From the NCBI RefSeq assembly GCF_001698225.1, contig NZ_CP016594.1, positions 3,100,001-3,164,000 on the forward strand: a DNA stretch of 64,000 nucleotides, given 5' to 3'. Every line of letters starts with the position of its first letter. Position 1 is the stretch's first letter. Made by a program: the position numbers and the translations under genes. This DNA comes from Gordonia terrae. Lineage in GTDB: Bacteria > Actinomycetota > Actinomycetes > Mycobacteriales > Mycobacteriaceae. This document shows, one piece after another, positions 1 through 13,343 of the stretch. The notes under the pieces were generated by a model. That model searched no databases. It saw only the letters and a program-made list of their open reading frames with translations, and was not told the DNA's origin.

Positions 1-1367
<1,367 letters not shown>

Positions 1368-1368
1368 C

Positions 1369-2811
1369 GTGGAGATCCTCCTCCTGGTCGCGAGTCTCGT
1401 CGGATTCATCGCACTGACGCTGGGGACCGCCCTGTTCGTGGCGGCCGAGTTCTCGCTGACCGCGCTGGAACGCTCGACCATCACCGCCGATGTCGCCGAT
1501 CGCGGGGACCGGCGAGCGCGGATGGTCCAGCGCGCGCACTCCACCTTGTCGTTCCAGCTCTCCGGCGCCCAGTTGGGCATCACCATCACGACGCTGATCA
1601 CCGGTTACATCGCCGAACCGGTCCTCGCCCGGATACTGCGACCACCACTGAACGCACTGGGGGTCGGCGACTCCGTCGCGTCGGCGACGTCGCTGATCCT
1701 CGCGCTGGTGATCGCGACCTCGCTGTCGATGGTCCTCGGCGAGCTGATCCCGAAGAACCTGGCGATCGCCAAGCCGCTTGCGGTCGCACGGGCCACCGCG
1801 GGTCCGATGACCGTGTTCTCGGCGGTGTTCCGCTGGGCGATCAACGGACTCAACGGCACCGCGAACTGGATCGTGCGCCGTCTCGGCATCGAACCGACCG
1901 ACGAGCTGGCCTCGGCGCGGTCGCCTCAGGAACTCGTCTCGCTCGTCCGCAATTCGGCCCGCCGCGGCGCCCTGGATCAGCAGACCGCGACCCTCGTCGA
2001 CCGGTCACTGCGTTTCGGCGAGCTCACCGCCGAGGACCTGATGACCCCCCGCGTCACGATCGACTGCCTCGATCGCGCCGACACCGTCCGCGACCTCGTC
2101 ATGGCGTCGTCGCGCACCGGCCACTCCCGGTTCCCGGTCGTGATCGACGGTGACCTCGACGACCTCGTCGGGGTCGTCCACATCAAGCAGGCCTTCACCG
2201 TCGCACCGGAGCGACAGGCCACCACGTCGGTCACGTCGATCGCCCGGCCGGTCCCGCGGGTGCCGGCGAGCCTCGACGGCGATGCGCTCATGGAGCGGAT
2301 CCGCGCCGACGGCATGGAGCTGTGCGTGGTGATCGACGAATACGGCGGCACCGCGGGCATCGTCACCACCGAGGACCTCATCGAGGAGATCCTCGGCGAC
2401 GTGACCGACGAACACGACGACGAACGAGCCGACGTGGCTGTCGACGGCAACGGCTACCTGTGCGCCGGGTTGTTGCGGATCGACGAGCTGTACGACGCCA
2501 CCGGCTACCACGCGCCCGACGGGCCGTACGACACGCTGGGTGGGCTCATCATGTACTGCCTCGGGCGCATCCCCGCCGTCGACGACGCGGTGGACCTCCC
2601 GCGCCGGTCGCCCGTCGGCGAGACCGACGACGACACCTCACAGTCGCCGGACCGCGGGCCGGACATCACCTGGCGGGCGACGGTCGCCCAGATGGACGGA
2701 CGCCGGGTCGACGTCGTCGCCATCCGGCCCGCGCCGGAGGGACAGGATCTCCCGCTGCCCGCCCACCAGGGCATCGACGTGCCGAGGGACGACGGGAACT
2801 CCCATGGGTGA
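1369..2811 (+). CDS. CNNM/CBS-domain membrane protein, hemolysin-C-like (Rv1842c type)
   Basis: 480 residues from a GTG one base after the guaB1 stop. The N-terminal DUF21/CNNM domain starts with a membrane helix (about residues 2-25) and carries the typical AAEFSLTALERS segment; further helices run to about residue 150. Two CBS motifs follow (about 225-350), then a C-terminal CorC/HlyC-like domain (about 365-475). Members of this family are proposed magnesium or cobalt efflux or regulatory proteins; the old name hemolysin is not informative. It overlaps the paralogue downstream by 8 bases, a tandem pair also present in M. tuberculosis. The exact substrate cannot be read from the sequence. 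Confidence 0.85.
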   Translation: MEILLLVASLVGFIALTLGTALFVAAEFSLTALERSTITADVADRGDRRARMVQRAHSTLSFQLSGAQLGITITTLITGYIAEPVLARILRPPLNALGVGDSVASATSLILALVIATSLSMVLGELIPKNLAIAKPLAVARATAGPMTVFSAVFRWAINGLNGTANWIVRRLGIEPTDELASARSPQELVSLVRNSARRGALDQQTATLVDRSLRFGELTAEDLMTPRVTIDCLDRADTVRDLVMASSRTGHSRFPVVIDGDLDDLVGVVHIKQAFTVAPERQATTSVTSIARPVPRVPASLDGDALMERIRADGMELCVVIDEYGGTAGIVTTEDLIEEILGDVTDEHDDERADVAVDGNGYLCAGLLRIDELYDATGYHAPDGPYDTLGGLIMYCLGRIPAVDDAVDLPRRSPVGETDDDTSQSPDRGPDITWRATVAQMDGRRVDVVAIRPAPEGQDLPLPAHQGIDVPRDDGNSHG

Positions 2812-3877
2812 TCTCTGGGCGGTCGGGCTGACCGTCGTCCTCCTCGCCGGCAACGCGTTCTTCGTGGGCGCCGAGTTCTCCCTGATCTCGGCACGTCGCG
2901 ACCGCCTCGAAGCGCTCGCCGAGAGCGGGAAGTCCCGTGCGCGTACCGTGATCCACGCCGGCGAGCGGTTGTCGTTGATGCTGGCCGGGGCACAACTCGG
3001 CATCACGATCTGCTCGATCCTGCTCGGCCGGGTCGGCGAGCCCGCGGTCGCGCACCTCATCGAGGCACCCTTGCACCTCGCACACGTTCCCGACGCCCTG
3101 CTGCACCCGATCTCGTTCGCCATCGCGCTGTCGCTCGTCGTGGTGTTGCACATCCTGTTGGGTGAGATGGTGCCGAAAAACATCGCACTCGCCGGACCGG
3201 AGTCGTCGGCGATGCTGCTCGTGCCGGCGCACCTGCTGTTCATCCGGCTGGTCCGGCCGTTGATCGCCTTCTACAACTGGCTGGCGAACATCTCGCTTCG
3301 ACTGCTCCGCGTGGAGCCGAAGGACGAACTCGAATCCACGGTGTCGCTCGGCGAACTGGCCGAGATGGTCGGCGAGTCCAAGCAGGAGGGTCTGCTCGAC
3401 GCCGAGGAGCACGAACGTCTGACCCGGGCCCTGCAGTCCATCGGCCGGACGGTGTCGGAGGTGATGATCCCGCTCGAACAGATGCGCAGCGTCGGCGTGC
3501 AGGTGTCCGGCACCGGTGGCATCGGGCCGACGCTGGGCGCCGTGGAGAAGGCGGTCACCGAGACCGGATTCTCCCGATTCCCGGTGCGCGGGCCCGACGG
3601 CACGTTCACCGGCTACCTGCATCTGAAAGACGTGCTGGACGAGATCCTCGACGAGCACATCGGATCGGACACCATCATCGGCGTCGACAAGATCCGGCCA
3701 TTGCCGGTCATCGACTCGACCACCCCGCTCGACGAGGCCACCGGGGTGCTGCGTCGGTCCAGTTCGCATCTCGGCGCCGTGGTCGACGACAGCGGCCGGA
3801 CCATCGGCATCGTCCCCCTCGCCGATCTGGTGGAGGAGTTCGTCGGCAACGTCCGCGACGAGACCCATCGGGTGTGA
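2804..3877 (+). CDS. Second CNNM/CBS-domain membrane protein (Rv1841c type)
   Basis: 357 residues. The ATG at 2804 overlaps the end of the upstream paralogue and opens directly into a membrane helix ([20 protein letters not shown]), which decides the start against longer frames. The DUF21/CNNM membrane part covers about residues 1-190 and contains [10 protein letters not shown]. Two CBS motifs lie at about 215-350. Unlike its neighbour, it ends just after the second CBS motif and lacks the C-terminal CorC/HlyC domain. The two proteins may form a hetero-oligomer, but that is inference from the tandem arrangement and the asymmetric domain content. Its stop overlaps the GTG of the next gene. Confidence 0.84.
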   Translation: MGDLWAVGLTVVLLAGNAFFVGAEFSLISARRDRLEALAESGKSRARTVIHAGERLSLMLAGAQLGITICSILLGRVGEPAVAHLIEAPLHLAHVPDALLHPISFAIALSLVVVLHILLGEMVPKNIALAGPESSAMLLVPAHLLFIRLVRPLIAFYNWLANISLRLLRVEPKDELESTVSLGELAEMVGESKQEGLLDAEEHERLTRALQSIGRTVSEVMIPLEQMRSVGVQVSGTGGIGPTLGAVEKAVTETGFSRFPVRGPDGTFTGYLHLKDVLDEILDEHIGSDTIIGVDKIRPLPVIDSTTPLDEATGVLRRSSSHLGAVVDDSGRTIGIVPLADLVEEFVGNVRDETHRV

Positions 3878-4785
3878 CGACGGTGGCGAGTTCACGACTG
3901 CCGTCCACGGCCCCGGTTCGCGGCGCCTCCGTCCTGACGGCCGACCAGTGGCGATCGCGGCGTGCGACACATCGCCGGGCCGTCGACGAACTGATCGGTC
4001 CCTACCTCGACGCGCGCCGCCGCGGTGCCCGACATCCGGTGATCGACTTCCTGTTCACCTACTACTCCTCGCGACCCGCGCACGTGCTGCGCTGGCATCC
4101 CGGCTACGGCGTGGTCCTGGAAGACGCAGACGAATTCCTCGGCCTGCGCGGCTACGAACAGACCGACGCCGGGGTGCGCGTCGGAGCAGCGCACCTCCGG
4201 CACCGGGCCGACGCTCTCGTCGCGGCCGTGGACATGCTCGGTGCCACCGCCCGGCGGCCCGTCCGGCTCGGCTGTTTCGGCCTGCACGAGTGGGCGATGG
4301 TCTACCGCACCGACGACACCCGGCACGATCTCCCGCTGCGTCTGGGGGGTGCGGGCACGGATGCCGTCGTCGAATCCATGCCGCTGCGGTGCACGCACTT
4401 CGACGCCTTCCGGTTCTTCACCGACCCGGCGCGGCCGCGCAACGACGCCACGCTCACCCGGGCGTCCCAGATCGAACACGAACAACCCGGTTGCCTGCAC
4501 GCGACGATGGATCTCTACCGGTACTGCTTCACCCTGTCGCCGCTCGTGCCATCGGACCTGACTCTCGACTGCTTCGCGCTGGCCCTCCGCGCGCGCGACC
4601 TCGACATGCGAGCCAGTCCGTACGACCTCGGCGGCCTCGGGTACGAGCCGGTTCGCATCGAGACCCCTGCGGGCCGGGCCGACTACGTCCGCGAACAGTC
4701 GGCGATCGCCGAGCTCGGGACGACTCTGCGGTCTCGGTTGCTCACCCTCTGCACCGAGCTCGCGGAGCGCGCTCACCACACGTGA
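3874..4785 (+). CDS. Conserved actinobacterial protein of unknown function, often named 3-methyladenine DNA glycosylase
   Basis: 303 residues, starting at a GTG that overlaps the previous stop in a GTGA junction, so it is translationally coupled to the CBS pair. I recognise the protein type from mycobacterial genomes by segments such as [13 protein letters not shown] and [13 protein letters not shown]. Databases commonly label it 3-methyladenine DNA glycosylase, but I see none of the known glycosylase motifs (no HhH-GPD, no AAG signature), so that name should not be trusted. It is rich in conserved His, Tyr, Asp and Trp residues, suggesting an enzyme. It has no signal peptide or membrane segment and lies just upstream of glcB. 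Confidence 0.7.
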   Translation: MTTVASSRLPSTAPVRGASVLTADQWRSRRATHRRAVDELIGPYLDARRRGARHPVIDFLFTYYSSRPAHVLRWHPGYGVVLEDADEFLGLRGYEQTDAGVRVGAAHLRHRADALVAAVDMLGATARRPVRLGCFGLHEWAMVYRTDDTRHDLPLRLGGAGTDAVVESMPLRCTHFDAFRFFTDPARPRNDATLTRASQIEHEQPGCLHATMDLYRYCFTLSPLVPSDLTLDCFALALRARDLDMRASPYDLGGLGYEPVRIETPAGRADYVREQSAIAELGTTLRSRLLTLCTELAERAHHT

Positions 4786-4819
4786 CGGGAGGCGCCTGCC
4801 GCCCACCGTTACCGACGAG

Positions 4820-4825
4820 TAGCAT
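4820..4825 (+). promoter_or_regulatory. Probable -10 box of glcB
   Basis: TAGCAT lies 34 bases before the glcB ATG. It overlaps the in-frame ATG at 4824, which argues that this upstream ATG is not the start and that glcB has a short leader with its own ribosome binding site (AGAAAGG just before 4860). No clear -35 box is visible. Confidence 0.4.
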
Positions 4826-4859
4826 GTATGCGTTGTCATTTCGCTCGAGAAAGGCTGCC

Positions 4860-7052
4860 ATGTCTGACCGGATCACCGTCAACGGGTTGCAGGTCGCTAC
4901 CGTCCTGCACGACTTCATCAACAACGAGGCGTTGCCCGGTACCGGTGTAGATGCGGACGCCTTCTGGGCCGGCGCGGCATCGGTGATCACCGATCTCGCC
5001 CCGCGCAACCGCGAACTCCTCGCCGTCCGCGACGACCTGCAGAGCAAGCTCGACGCCTGGCATCGGGATCACAAGGACGCCGACCTCACCCCCGGTACCG
5101 CCGACTTCGACGCGTACAAGTCGTACCTGACCGAGATCGGTTACCTCGTCGACGTGCCCGCGGACTTCCAGATCACGACCGCCGGCGTCGACCGCGAGAT
5201 CGCCGACACCGCCGGGCCGCAGCTCGTCGTCCCGGTCCTCAACGCGCGCTTCGCGCTCAACGCCTCCAACGCACGCTGGGGTTCGCTCTACGACGCGCTC
5301 TACGGCACCGACGCGATCCCCGAGACCGACGGAGCCGAGAAGGGCAAGTCGTACAACAAGGTCCGCGGCGACAAGGTCATCGCCTACGCCAAGGACTTCC
5401 TCGACAAGGCCGTGCCGCTCGAACAGTGCAGCTACACCGATGTGCGGTCCTTCGCCGTCGTCGACAGCGCGCTCCAGGTCAAGCTCGACGGCGACAAGAC
5501 GTCGACTCTCGCCGACCCGACCGCCTTCGTCGGGTACCGGGGCGACGCCGCCTCGCCGACGTCGATCCTGCTGCGCAACAACGGACTTCACCTCGACATC
5601 GAGATCGACCCGTCGTCGCCGATCGGATCCACCGACCCGGCAGGCATCAAGGACGTCGTCGTCGAGTCCGCGATCACCACGATCATGGACTTCGAGGACT
5701 CCGTCGCCGCCGTCGACGCCGAGGACAAGGTCATCGGCTACCGCAACTGGCTCGGCCTCAACAAGGGCGATCTCGCCGAAGAGGTCAGCAAGGGCGGCAA
5801 GACCTTCACCCGAGTGCTCAACGGCAACCGCGAGTACACCGCGCCCGACGGCACCGCCTTCGACCTACACGGCCGCTCGCTGCTCTTCGTCCGCAACGTC
5901 GGACACCTGATGACCAACGACGCCATCCTCGACGCCGACGGCAACGAGGTCCCGGAAGGAATCCTCGACGGCCTGATCACGTCGCTGATCGGCATCCACG
6001 GCATGTCCGACAACGGACTGCAGAACTCGCGAACGGGTTCGGTCTACATCGTGAAGCCGAAGATGCACGGGCCCGACGAGGTCGCCTTCACCGTCGAACT
6101 GTTCGGCCGCGTGGAGAAGGTTCTCGGCCTGCCCGAGAACACGCTCAAGGTCGGGATCATGGATGAGGAGCGCCGCACCACGGTGAACCTGAAGGCGTGC
6201 ATCAACGCGGCTTCCGAGCGCGTCGTCTTCATCAACACCGGGTTCCTCGACCGCACCGGCGACGAGATCCACACGTCGATGGAAGCCGGCGCGATGGTGC
6301 GCAAGGGCGAGATGAAGCAGCAGACCTGGATCGGTGCCTACGAGAACTTCAACGTCGACACCGGTCTGCACGCGGGCCTGCAGCACAAGGCGCAGATCGG
6401 CAAGGGCATGTGGGCCATGCCCGACCTGATGGCCGACATGCTCGAGCAGAAGATCGGGCACCCGAACGCCGGTGCCACGACCGCATGGGTTCCGTCGCCG
6501 ACCGCCGCCACCCTGCACGCGCTCCACTACCACCAGGTGGACGTGTTCGAGCGCCAGGACGAGATCGCCAAGCGCGACCCCGCCTCCGTCGACGACGTCC
6601 TCACGATTCCCCTCGCCCCCAAGACCGATTGGTCCGACGAGGAGAAGCAGCAGGAACTCGACAACAACTGTCAGTCGATCCTGGGTTACGTCGTCCGCTG
6701 GATCGACCAGGGCGTCGGCTGCTCGAAGGTGCCCGACATCCATGACGTCGCGTTGATGGAAGACCGTGCGACACTGCGCATCTCGAGTCAGTTGCTCGCC
6801 AACTGGCTGCGGCACGGCATCGTGACCGAAGCCGACGTCGTCGCATCGCTCGAGCGGATGGCCCCGGTCGTCGACCGTCAGAACGCCGGCGACCCGACCT
6901 ACCGTCCACTGGCGCCGGACTTCGACTCCAACATCGCGTTCCAGGCAGCGAAGGAGCTCATCCTGGAGGGCACGACACAGCCCAGCGGCTACACCGAGCC
7001 GATCCTGCACCGCCGTCGCCGCGAGTACAAGGCGGCGAACCCGGCGGGCTGA
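4860..7052 (+). CDS. glcB: Malate synthase G
   Basis: 730 residues, close to the usual length of malate synthase G. It condenses glyoxylate with acetyl-CoA to malate in the glyoxylate shunt. The sequence closely follows mycobacterial GlcB throughout: [18 protein letters not shown] near the start, [33 protein letters not shown] in the active-site barrel, and [20 protein letters not shown] containing the conserved Cys and the catalytic Asp. The ATG at 4860 is chosen because AGAAAGG precedes it by five bases and because it matches the start of known GlcB proteins. Much longer in-frame extension upstream is only open reading frame without coding character. It probably has its own promoter. Confidence 0.97.
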   Translation: MSDRITVNGLQVATVLHDFINNEALPGTGVDADAFWAGAASVITDLAPRNRELLAVRDDLQSKLDAWHRDHKDADLTPGTADFDAYKSYLTEIGYLVDVPADFQITTAGVDREIADTAGPQLVVPVLNARFALNASNARWGSLYDALYGTDAIPETDGAEKGKSYNKVRGDKVIAYAKDFLDKAVPLEQCSYTDVRSFAVVDSALQVKLDGDKTSTLADPTAFVGYRGDAASPTSILLRNNGLHLDIEIDPSSPIGSTDPAGIKDVVVESAITTIMDFEDSVAAVDAEDKVIGYRNWLGLNKGDLAEEVSKGGKTFTRVLNGNREYTAPDGTAFDLHGRSLLFVRNVGHLMTNDAILDADGNEVPEGILDGLITSLIGIHGMSDNGLQNSRTGSVYIVKPKMHGPDEVAFTVELFGRVEKVLGLPENTLKVGIMDEERRTTVNLKACINAASERVVFINTGFLDRTGDEIHTSMEAGAMVRKGEMKQQTWIGAYENFNVDTGLHAGLQHKAQIGKGMWAMPDLMADMLEQKIGHPNAGATTAWVPSPTAATLHALHYHQVDVFERQDEIAKRDPASVDDVLTIPLAPKTDWSDEEKQQELDNNCQSILGYVVRWIDQGVGCSKVPDIHDVALMEDRATLRISSQLLANWLRHGIVTEADVVASLERMAPVVDRQNAGDPTYRPLAPDFDSNIAFQAAKELILEGTTQPSGYTEPILHRRRREYKAANPAG

Positions 7053-7073
7053 CCGCGCCGGTCTCGACATAGG

Positions 7074-7117
7074 CGATACGACCGTGCCGAACCGTCCAGG
7101 ATCGGCACGGCGTATCG
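7074..7117 (+). terminator. Long hairpin after glcB
   Basis: Arms 7074-7090 and 7102-7117 (CGATACGACCGTGCCGA against TCGGCACGGCGTATCG) pair over 16 positions with a one-base bulge and a loop of 11 bases. There is no U tract, which is common for actinobacterial terminators. It ends glcB transcription or separates it from the next gene. Confidence 0.5.
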
Positions 7118-7192
7118 TCGTACCCTGCACTGCGCACCGGGTCGCCACGGCCGACCGGGCGAGGGACGCACCGAGCAGGGAGGGCATCGGCG

Positions 7193-8428
7193 TTGGCACA
7201 TCATCGGAGTAGCGGCGGGGAGAGCATCCGTAGCCGCGGCGTGAGCCGAGGTGTCGTCGCCGCCCTCTTGTCGATCCTGCTCGTCGCCGCAGTCGTCGTC
7301 ACCTGGCGAGACCTCGGCGATCGGATCGATCGCCAGGCCGAACAGGCCGCCGCGCAATGCGTCGAAGGCCGTGAGTCGGTCCCGATCATCGCCGACCCCG
7401 ACATCGCGCCGGGGCTCGCGGCGGTCGCCCGCAACTTCGGTGCGACCAATCCGGTCGTACGCGACAAGTGCGTCACCGTCGACGTCCGCCCGGGCGACGC
7501 CAAGATCACCCTCGACGGTCTGTCGGGGTCGTGGGACACCGAGTCGATGGGCGCCCATCCGGCCGCCTGGGTCCCGCAGTCGTCGGTGTGGTCGGCAGAT
7601 CTCGCGGCGGCGAAACCCGATGCGATCGAGGGCAACACACGCTCCCTGGTCTCGACACCGGTCGTTCTGGCCGTGTCGCCCGAACTCGACACCGCCCTCC
7701 ACGGACGTCTCGACTGGTCTCAGATCCCCACGCTGCAACGTCGGGACAACTCGCTCACCGACTTCGGCCTCCAGGGCTGGGGGTCGCTGCGGATGGCGAT
7801 GCCGATCGGGGCACAGTCCGACGCGAGCGCACTCGCCGCCCAGGCGGTCGCCACCCGCGTCACCCGGACCACCGGTCCGCTGACGACAACCGACGCCGAG
7901 TCCCCGCGGGTGAGCTCCAGCGTCCGCGCCATGCTCGAGGGCGCCCCGCTCTCCCCGGACGGGACACCCCAGGGCGCCGCGACGACGATCGCCGACGCCC
8001 CCGATGCCGCTCGGGCGCCGATCCACGTCGTACCCATCACCGAGCAGCGCCTGTTCCAGATGACCCGCGACGACGACCGTGCGCGGCTGGCCGAACTGAT
8101 CCCGTCCGGTCCGACACCGATCGCCGACTATCCGGTGATCCGTCTGTCGGGACCGGAGGTGACCGAATCGGCGACCGATGCCGTCGCCGAGTTCATCCAG
8201 TTCGCCTCGGAACCCGAGCAGCTCCGGTTGCTCACCGAGCTCGGTTTCCGGGGCGACGCCCCGATGCCCGCGGCCACGCCGACGGTGACCTTCCCCCGGA
8301 CTCCGAACCCGATGCCCACCCCCGAGGACGGCGCGATCGTCGCGATCAACCGGCTGGTCTACGGGCCGGCCAGCGTCCCGGCGAGCTCGACGGCAGCGTC
8401 GGTGCCGTCGGGAACCGCGGGCGGTTAG
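7193..8428 (+). CDS. Membrane-anchored substrate-binding-like protein (Rv1836c-type, no VWA domain)
   Basis: 411 residues from a TTG. One N-terminal membrane helix (about residues 20-42, GVVAALLSILLVAAVVV) is followed by an extracytoplasmic domain resembling bacterial solute-binding folds (AAWVPQSSVWSADLAA, STPVVLAVSPELDTAL). The product ends in a Pro/Ala/Ser-rich tail. It lies just after glcB, where M. tuberculosis has Rv1836c, a larger protein that as I recall adds a C-terminal von Willebrand A domain; here that part is absent and the gene ends cleanly. Function unknown; a cell-envelope role is inferred from topology. The TTG start is not certain, since no strong ribosome binding site is seen. 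Confidence 0.68.
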   Translation: MAHHRSSGGESIRSRGVSRGVVAALLSILLVAAVVVTWRDLGDRIDRQAEQAAAQCVEGRESVPIIADPDIAPGLAAVARNFGATNPVVRDKCVTVDVRPGDAKITLDGLSGSWDTESMGAHPAAWVPQSSVWSADLAAAKPDAIEGNTRSLVSTPVVLAVSPELDTALHGRLDWSQIPTLQRRDNSLTDFGLQGWGSLRMAMPIGAQSDASALAAQAVATRVTRTTGPLTTTDAESPRVSSSVRAMLEGAPLSPDGTPQGAATTIADAPDAARAPIHVVPITEQRLFQMTRDDDRARLAELIPSGPTPIADYPVIRLSGPEVTESATDAVAEFIQFASEPEQLRLLTELGFRGDAPMPAATPTVTFPRTPNPMPTPEDGAIVAINRLVYGPASVPASSTAASVPSGTAGG

Positions 8429-8441
8429 AAGCGACGGCCGG

Positions 8442-8501
8442 GGTCGTTTCGATACGGCTCGTCGCTACGCTCCTCACCTACTCAACGAGCAGGCGAGGAG
8501 C
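8442..8501. repeat. REP-like actinobacterial intergenic repeat with inverted arms, between convergent genes
   Basis: The segment TTTCGATACGGCTCGTCGCT followed by ACGCTCCTC and CTACTCAACGAGC resembles the short repeat scattered between genes in Gordonia, Rhodococcus and related genomes. It contains GCTCCTC at 8469-8475 and its inverse GAGGAGC at 8495-8501. Its place between two convergent genes suggests use as a bidirectional terminator. Only one copy is in this window. Confidence 0.5.
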
Positions 8502-8516
8502 TTCCCGAGCGTCGGG

Positions 8517-11426
<2,910 letters not shown>

Positions 11427-11450
11427 AGGTGGAGGGCACCTCTCGCAGGC

Positions 11451-11468
11451 GCCGGTGCGCGCACCGGC
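11451..11468 (-). promoter_or_regulatory. Perfect 18-bp palindrome between glycine riboswitch and gcvP start
   Basis: GCCGGTGCGCGCACCGGC lies between the end of the aptamers and the gcvP ribosome binding site. With no following U tract it looks more like part of a translational or Rho-dependent expression platform than an intrinsic terminator. This is inference from position. Confidence 0.4.
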
Positions 11469-11476
11469 TGCTGGCC

Positions 11477-11692
11477 CTCCCCCTCTGTCATGTCGTCGGC
11501 GGCAGCCGATGTGACGCCTGAGAGATTCGGTGCCCCGCAGCGCTGCGCGACGACCTTTCACCGTGGGCGGACGACGGATCGTCACTTTCCAGAGACGTCG
11601 TCACCACCGCGGTCCTGGGTGCCTGAGAGTTTGACGGAGAGGTGTTGCTCCTTCGGCGGCCGCCGGCATCTCTGCCGTCGGCGCTCTCCCGC
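11477..11692 (-). ncRNA. Tandem glycine riboswitch upstream of gcvP
   Basis: Read on the minus strand, the leader shows the conserved glycine aptamer pieces in order: GCGGGAGAG, GCCGAAGGAGCAA and AAACTCTCAGGCACC with GGACCG for aptamer I, then TCTGGAAAG, GGTGAAAG, GAATCTCTCAGG and GACAGAGGGGGAGG for aptamer II. The tandem arrangement is the usual form and normally switches glycine cleavage genes on when glycine is abundant. It ends about 50 bases before the gcvP GTG. There is no coding gene between the aptamers and the next gene upstream. Confidence 0.93.
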
Positions 11693-11730
11693 AGCGTAGC
11701 GACGCGGGGCCAGTCTACGCGGAACGCGGA

Positions 11731-12375
11731 CTAGCCGGTGCGACGGGCGCGGTTCTTGCGGCGCGCCGCGAGTTCGTCCTCGGGCGCGGTTTCGCTGACA
11801 CCGCCGTCGGCCCGTTCGCCGGGGAAATCCGCGATGGTGCCGGTCAGTTCACGCATGGCGCCGCTGACCGCGATCCCGAACACTCCCTGCCCGCCTTGGA
11901 GCAGGTCAACGACCTCTTCGGCCGACGTGCACTCGTACACCGTCGTGCCGTCCGAGAAGAGGGTGATCTTGGCGAGGTCCTCGACACCGCGCTGGCGCAG
12001 GTGGTCGACGGCGACTCTGATGTTCTGCAGCGAGATGCCGGTGTCCAGCAGACGCTTGACGATCTTGAGGACGAGGATGTCCTTGAACGAGTACAGGCGC
12101 TGGCTGCCGGATCCCGCGGCTCCGCGGATCGACGGGACGACCAACGACGTACGGGCCCAGTAGTCGAGCTGACGATAGGTGATCCCGGCGATCTGGCACG
12201 CGCTCGGCACGCGGTAGCCGACGAGCTCGTCGGGCACGGTGTCGTCCGGGAACAGGCCCGGGGCGATGTCTCCGAGACTGCCCTGGGTCGGGACGGCGTC
12301 TACACGCTCGGCCACCGGACGATCGGGTGACTGGTCGCTCGACGTCGTTTCGTTGTCGACCGGACGATCGCCCAC
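11731..12375 (-). CDS. resR: MerR-family transcriptional regulator, Rv1830/ResR type
   Basis: 214 residues from a GTG at 12375, preceded by a strong ribosome binding site (GAGGGAG, six bases away), which favours it over the ATG 63 bases upstream. The core from PDDTVPDELVGYR through the MerR helix-turn-helix (SACQIAGITYRQLDYWARTS) and the segment VFGIAVSGAMRELTG is nearly identical to M. tuberculosis Rv1830, known as ResR or McdR. That regulator is linked to growth and division control and to antibiotic resilience. The C-terminal half is the oligomerisation region. It is next to gcvP as in M. tuberculosis. A MerR-like dyad lies upstream. Confidence 0.9.
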   Translation of the reverse strand: MGDRPVDNETTSSDQSPDRPVAERVDAVPTQGSLGDIAPGLFPDDTVPDELVGYRVPSACQIAGITYRQLDYWARTSLVVPSIRGAAGSGSQRLYSFKDILVLKIVKRLLDTGISLQNIRVAVDHLRQRGVEDLAKITLFSDGTTVYECTSAEEVVDLLQGGQGVFGIAVSGAMRELTGTIADFPGERADGGVSETAPEDELAARRKNRARRTG

Positions 12376-12669
12376 TTCTGACTCCCTCGCAAAGCTCGGA
12401 TCGGACGCCGCACCACGGTGCCTGACGTCCACGTCCACAGTACGCGGTCCAGGCTGTTTCCGGTCGGCCGATCATCTTCATCGGCCCGTGTCCGGTGCTC
12501 GATGTCGCTGATGACGCTATGCGGCGGATGACCGGGGATCAACGCGACTCGCCACGACACTGAACCTCAACTTGAGATCGAGACAATCGGTGACCGGCCG
12601 GTGTCGATTCTGTGATCTGGCTTTCGGCTGCGGAGCCGGCCCGCCTGCCCCGACCTCGGAACGGACCGC
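12376..12669. other. Intergenic region upstream of the ResR-type regulator
   Basis: About 290 bases with no credible gene on either strand. It holds the resR ribosome binding site, the MerR-type dyad at 12566-12576, and otherwise GC-rich sequence without clear hairpins. Its size suggests that the downstream regulator has its own promoter rather than relying on read-through from the garA side. Confidence 0.5.
12566..12576 (-). promoter_or_regulatory. MerR-type dyad upstream of the ResR-like gene
   Basis: CTCAA-C-TTGAG is a perfect short inverted repeat. On the minus strand it sits in a long spacer: TTGTCT, then 19 bases containing the dyad, then AGTGTC. Operators placed inside an overlong -35/-10 spacer are typical for MerR regulators. 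Autoregulation by the adjacent regulator is an inference. Confidence 0.35.
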
Positions 12670-13182
12670 TCAGGCCCCACTCGCCTTGAAGTCGTCGGGT
12701 GAGACGTTGTCGAGGAACTCCTTGAACTTCTCGACCTCGTCCTCTTTGACCTCGTCGGCCTGCGCCTCGGGCGCCTCGTCCGAGTCCTCGTCCGGGATGA
12801 GCAGGCCGGCCTCGGCGAGCACCTCTTCGTCGGCGATGATCGGGACCTCGGCGCGCATGGCGACCGCGATCGAATCCGAGGGCCGCGCCGACACACGCAG
12901 ATCGCCGGTGAAGATCATCTCGGCATAGAAGGTGCCCTCTTGCATGTCCACGATCCGGACCTCGAGCAGGGTCTGCCCGAACTCTTTGATCAGATTGACG
13001 ATCAGGTCGTGTGTGAGAGGGCGGGGAGGCTCGATCCCCTTCTGTCGCAATGCAATCGACGCCGCTTCGCTCTGGCCGATCCAGATCGGCAGGTAGCGTT
13101 CGCCGTCGACCTCACGCAGCAACAACACCGGCTGGCTCTGCGGGGGTTCGACCCTGATGCCCACCACACGCATCTCGCTCAT
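12670..13182 (-). CDS. Bifunctional nuclease (BFN/DUF151) domain protein, Rv1829 type
   Basis: 170 residues. The BFN domain fills about residues 1-125 (for example REVDGERYLPIWIGQSEAAS and RPSDSIAVAMRAEVPI). A highly acidic tail follows (about 130-165, rich in Asp and Glu). The ATG has the strong upstream sequence GGGAGGTGCGAG. Plant and bacterial BFN proteins have reported RNase/DNase activity; the actinobacterial proteins are small stand-alone versions whose role is not established. It lies between two MerR regulator genes, exactly as Rv1828-Rv1829-Rv1830. Confidence 0.88.
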   Translation of the reverse strand: MSEMRVVGIRVEPPQSQPVLLLREVDGERYLPIWIGQSEAASIALRQKGIEPPRPLTHDLIVNLIKEFGQTLLEVRIVDMQEGTFYAEMIFTGDLRVSARPSDSIAVAMRAEVPIIADEEVLAEAGLLIPDEDSDEAPEAQADEVKEDEVEKFKEFLDNVSPDDFKASGA

Positions 13183-13343
13183 CTCGCACCTCCCAGACGC
13201 CTTGTACGGCGCTCGATTCAGTGACCTCGACGCTACACCGACTGAGTGAACAGCGGCGGCCGACTCGCGGCGGTCTTCCGACGGTCGTTGCTGTTCAGTC
13301 CGGTGCGACGACGCGCACCGGAGGCCGACGGCGCGCCGGGAAT

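Noticed and set aside
1369-3877. Hemolysin genes
   Set aside because: The label is a historic name for CNNM/CBS proteins; nothing indicates toxin activity.
3874-4785. 3-methyladenine DNA glycosylase
   Set aside because: None of the known glycosylase motifs are present; the name appears to be a propagated annotation.
4824-4859. In-frame ATG 36 bases upstream as start of glcB
   Set aside because: It overlaps the likely -10 box TAGCAT, has no ribosome binding site, and known malate synthases start at the next ATG.
5865-7199. Long open frame opposite glcB
   Set aside because: Antisense shadow; glcB is conserved along this whole stretch.
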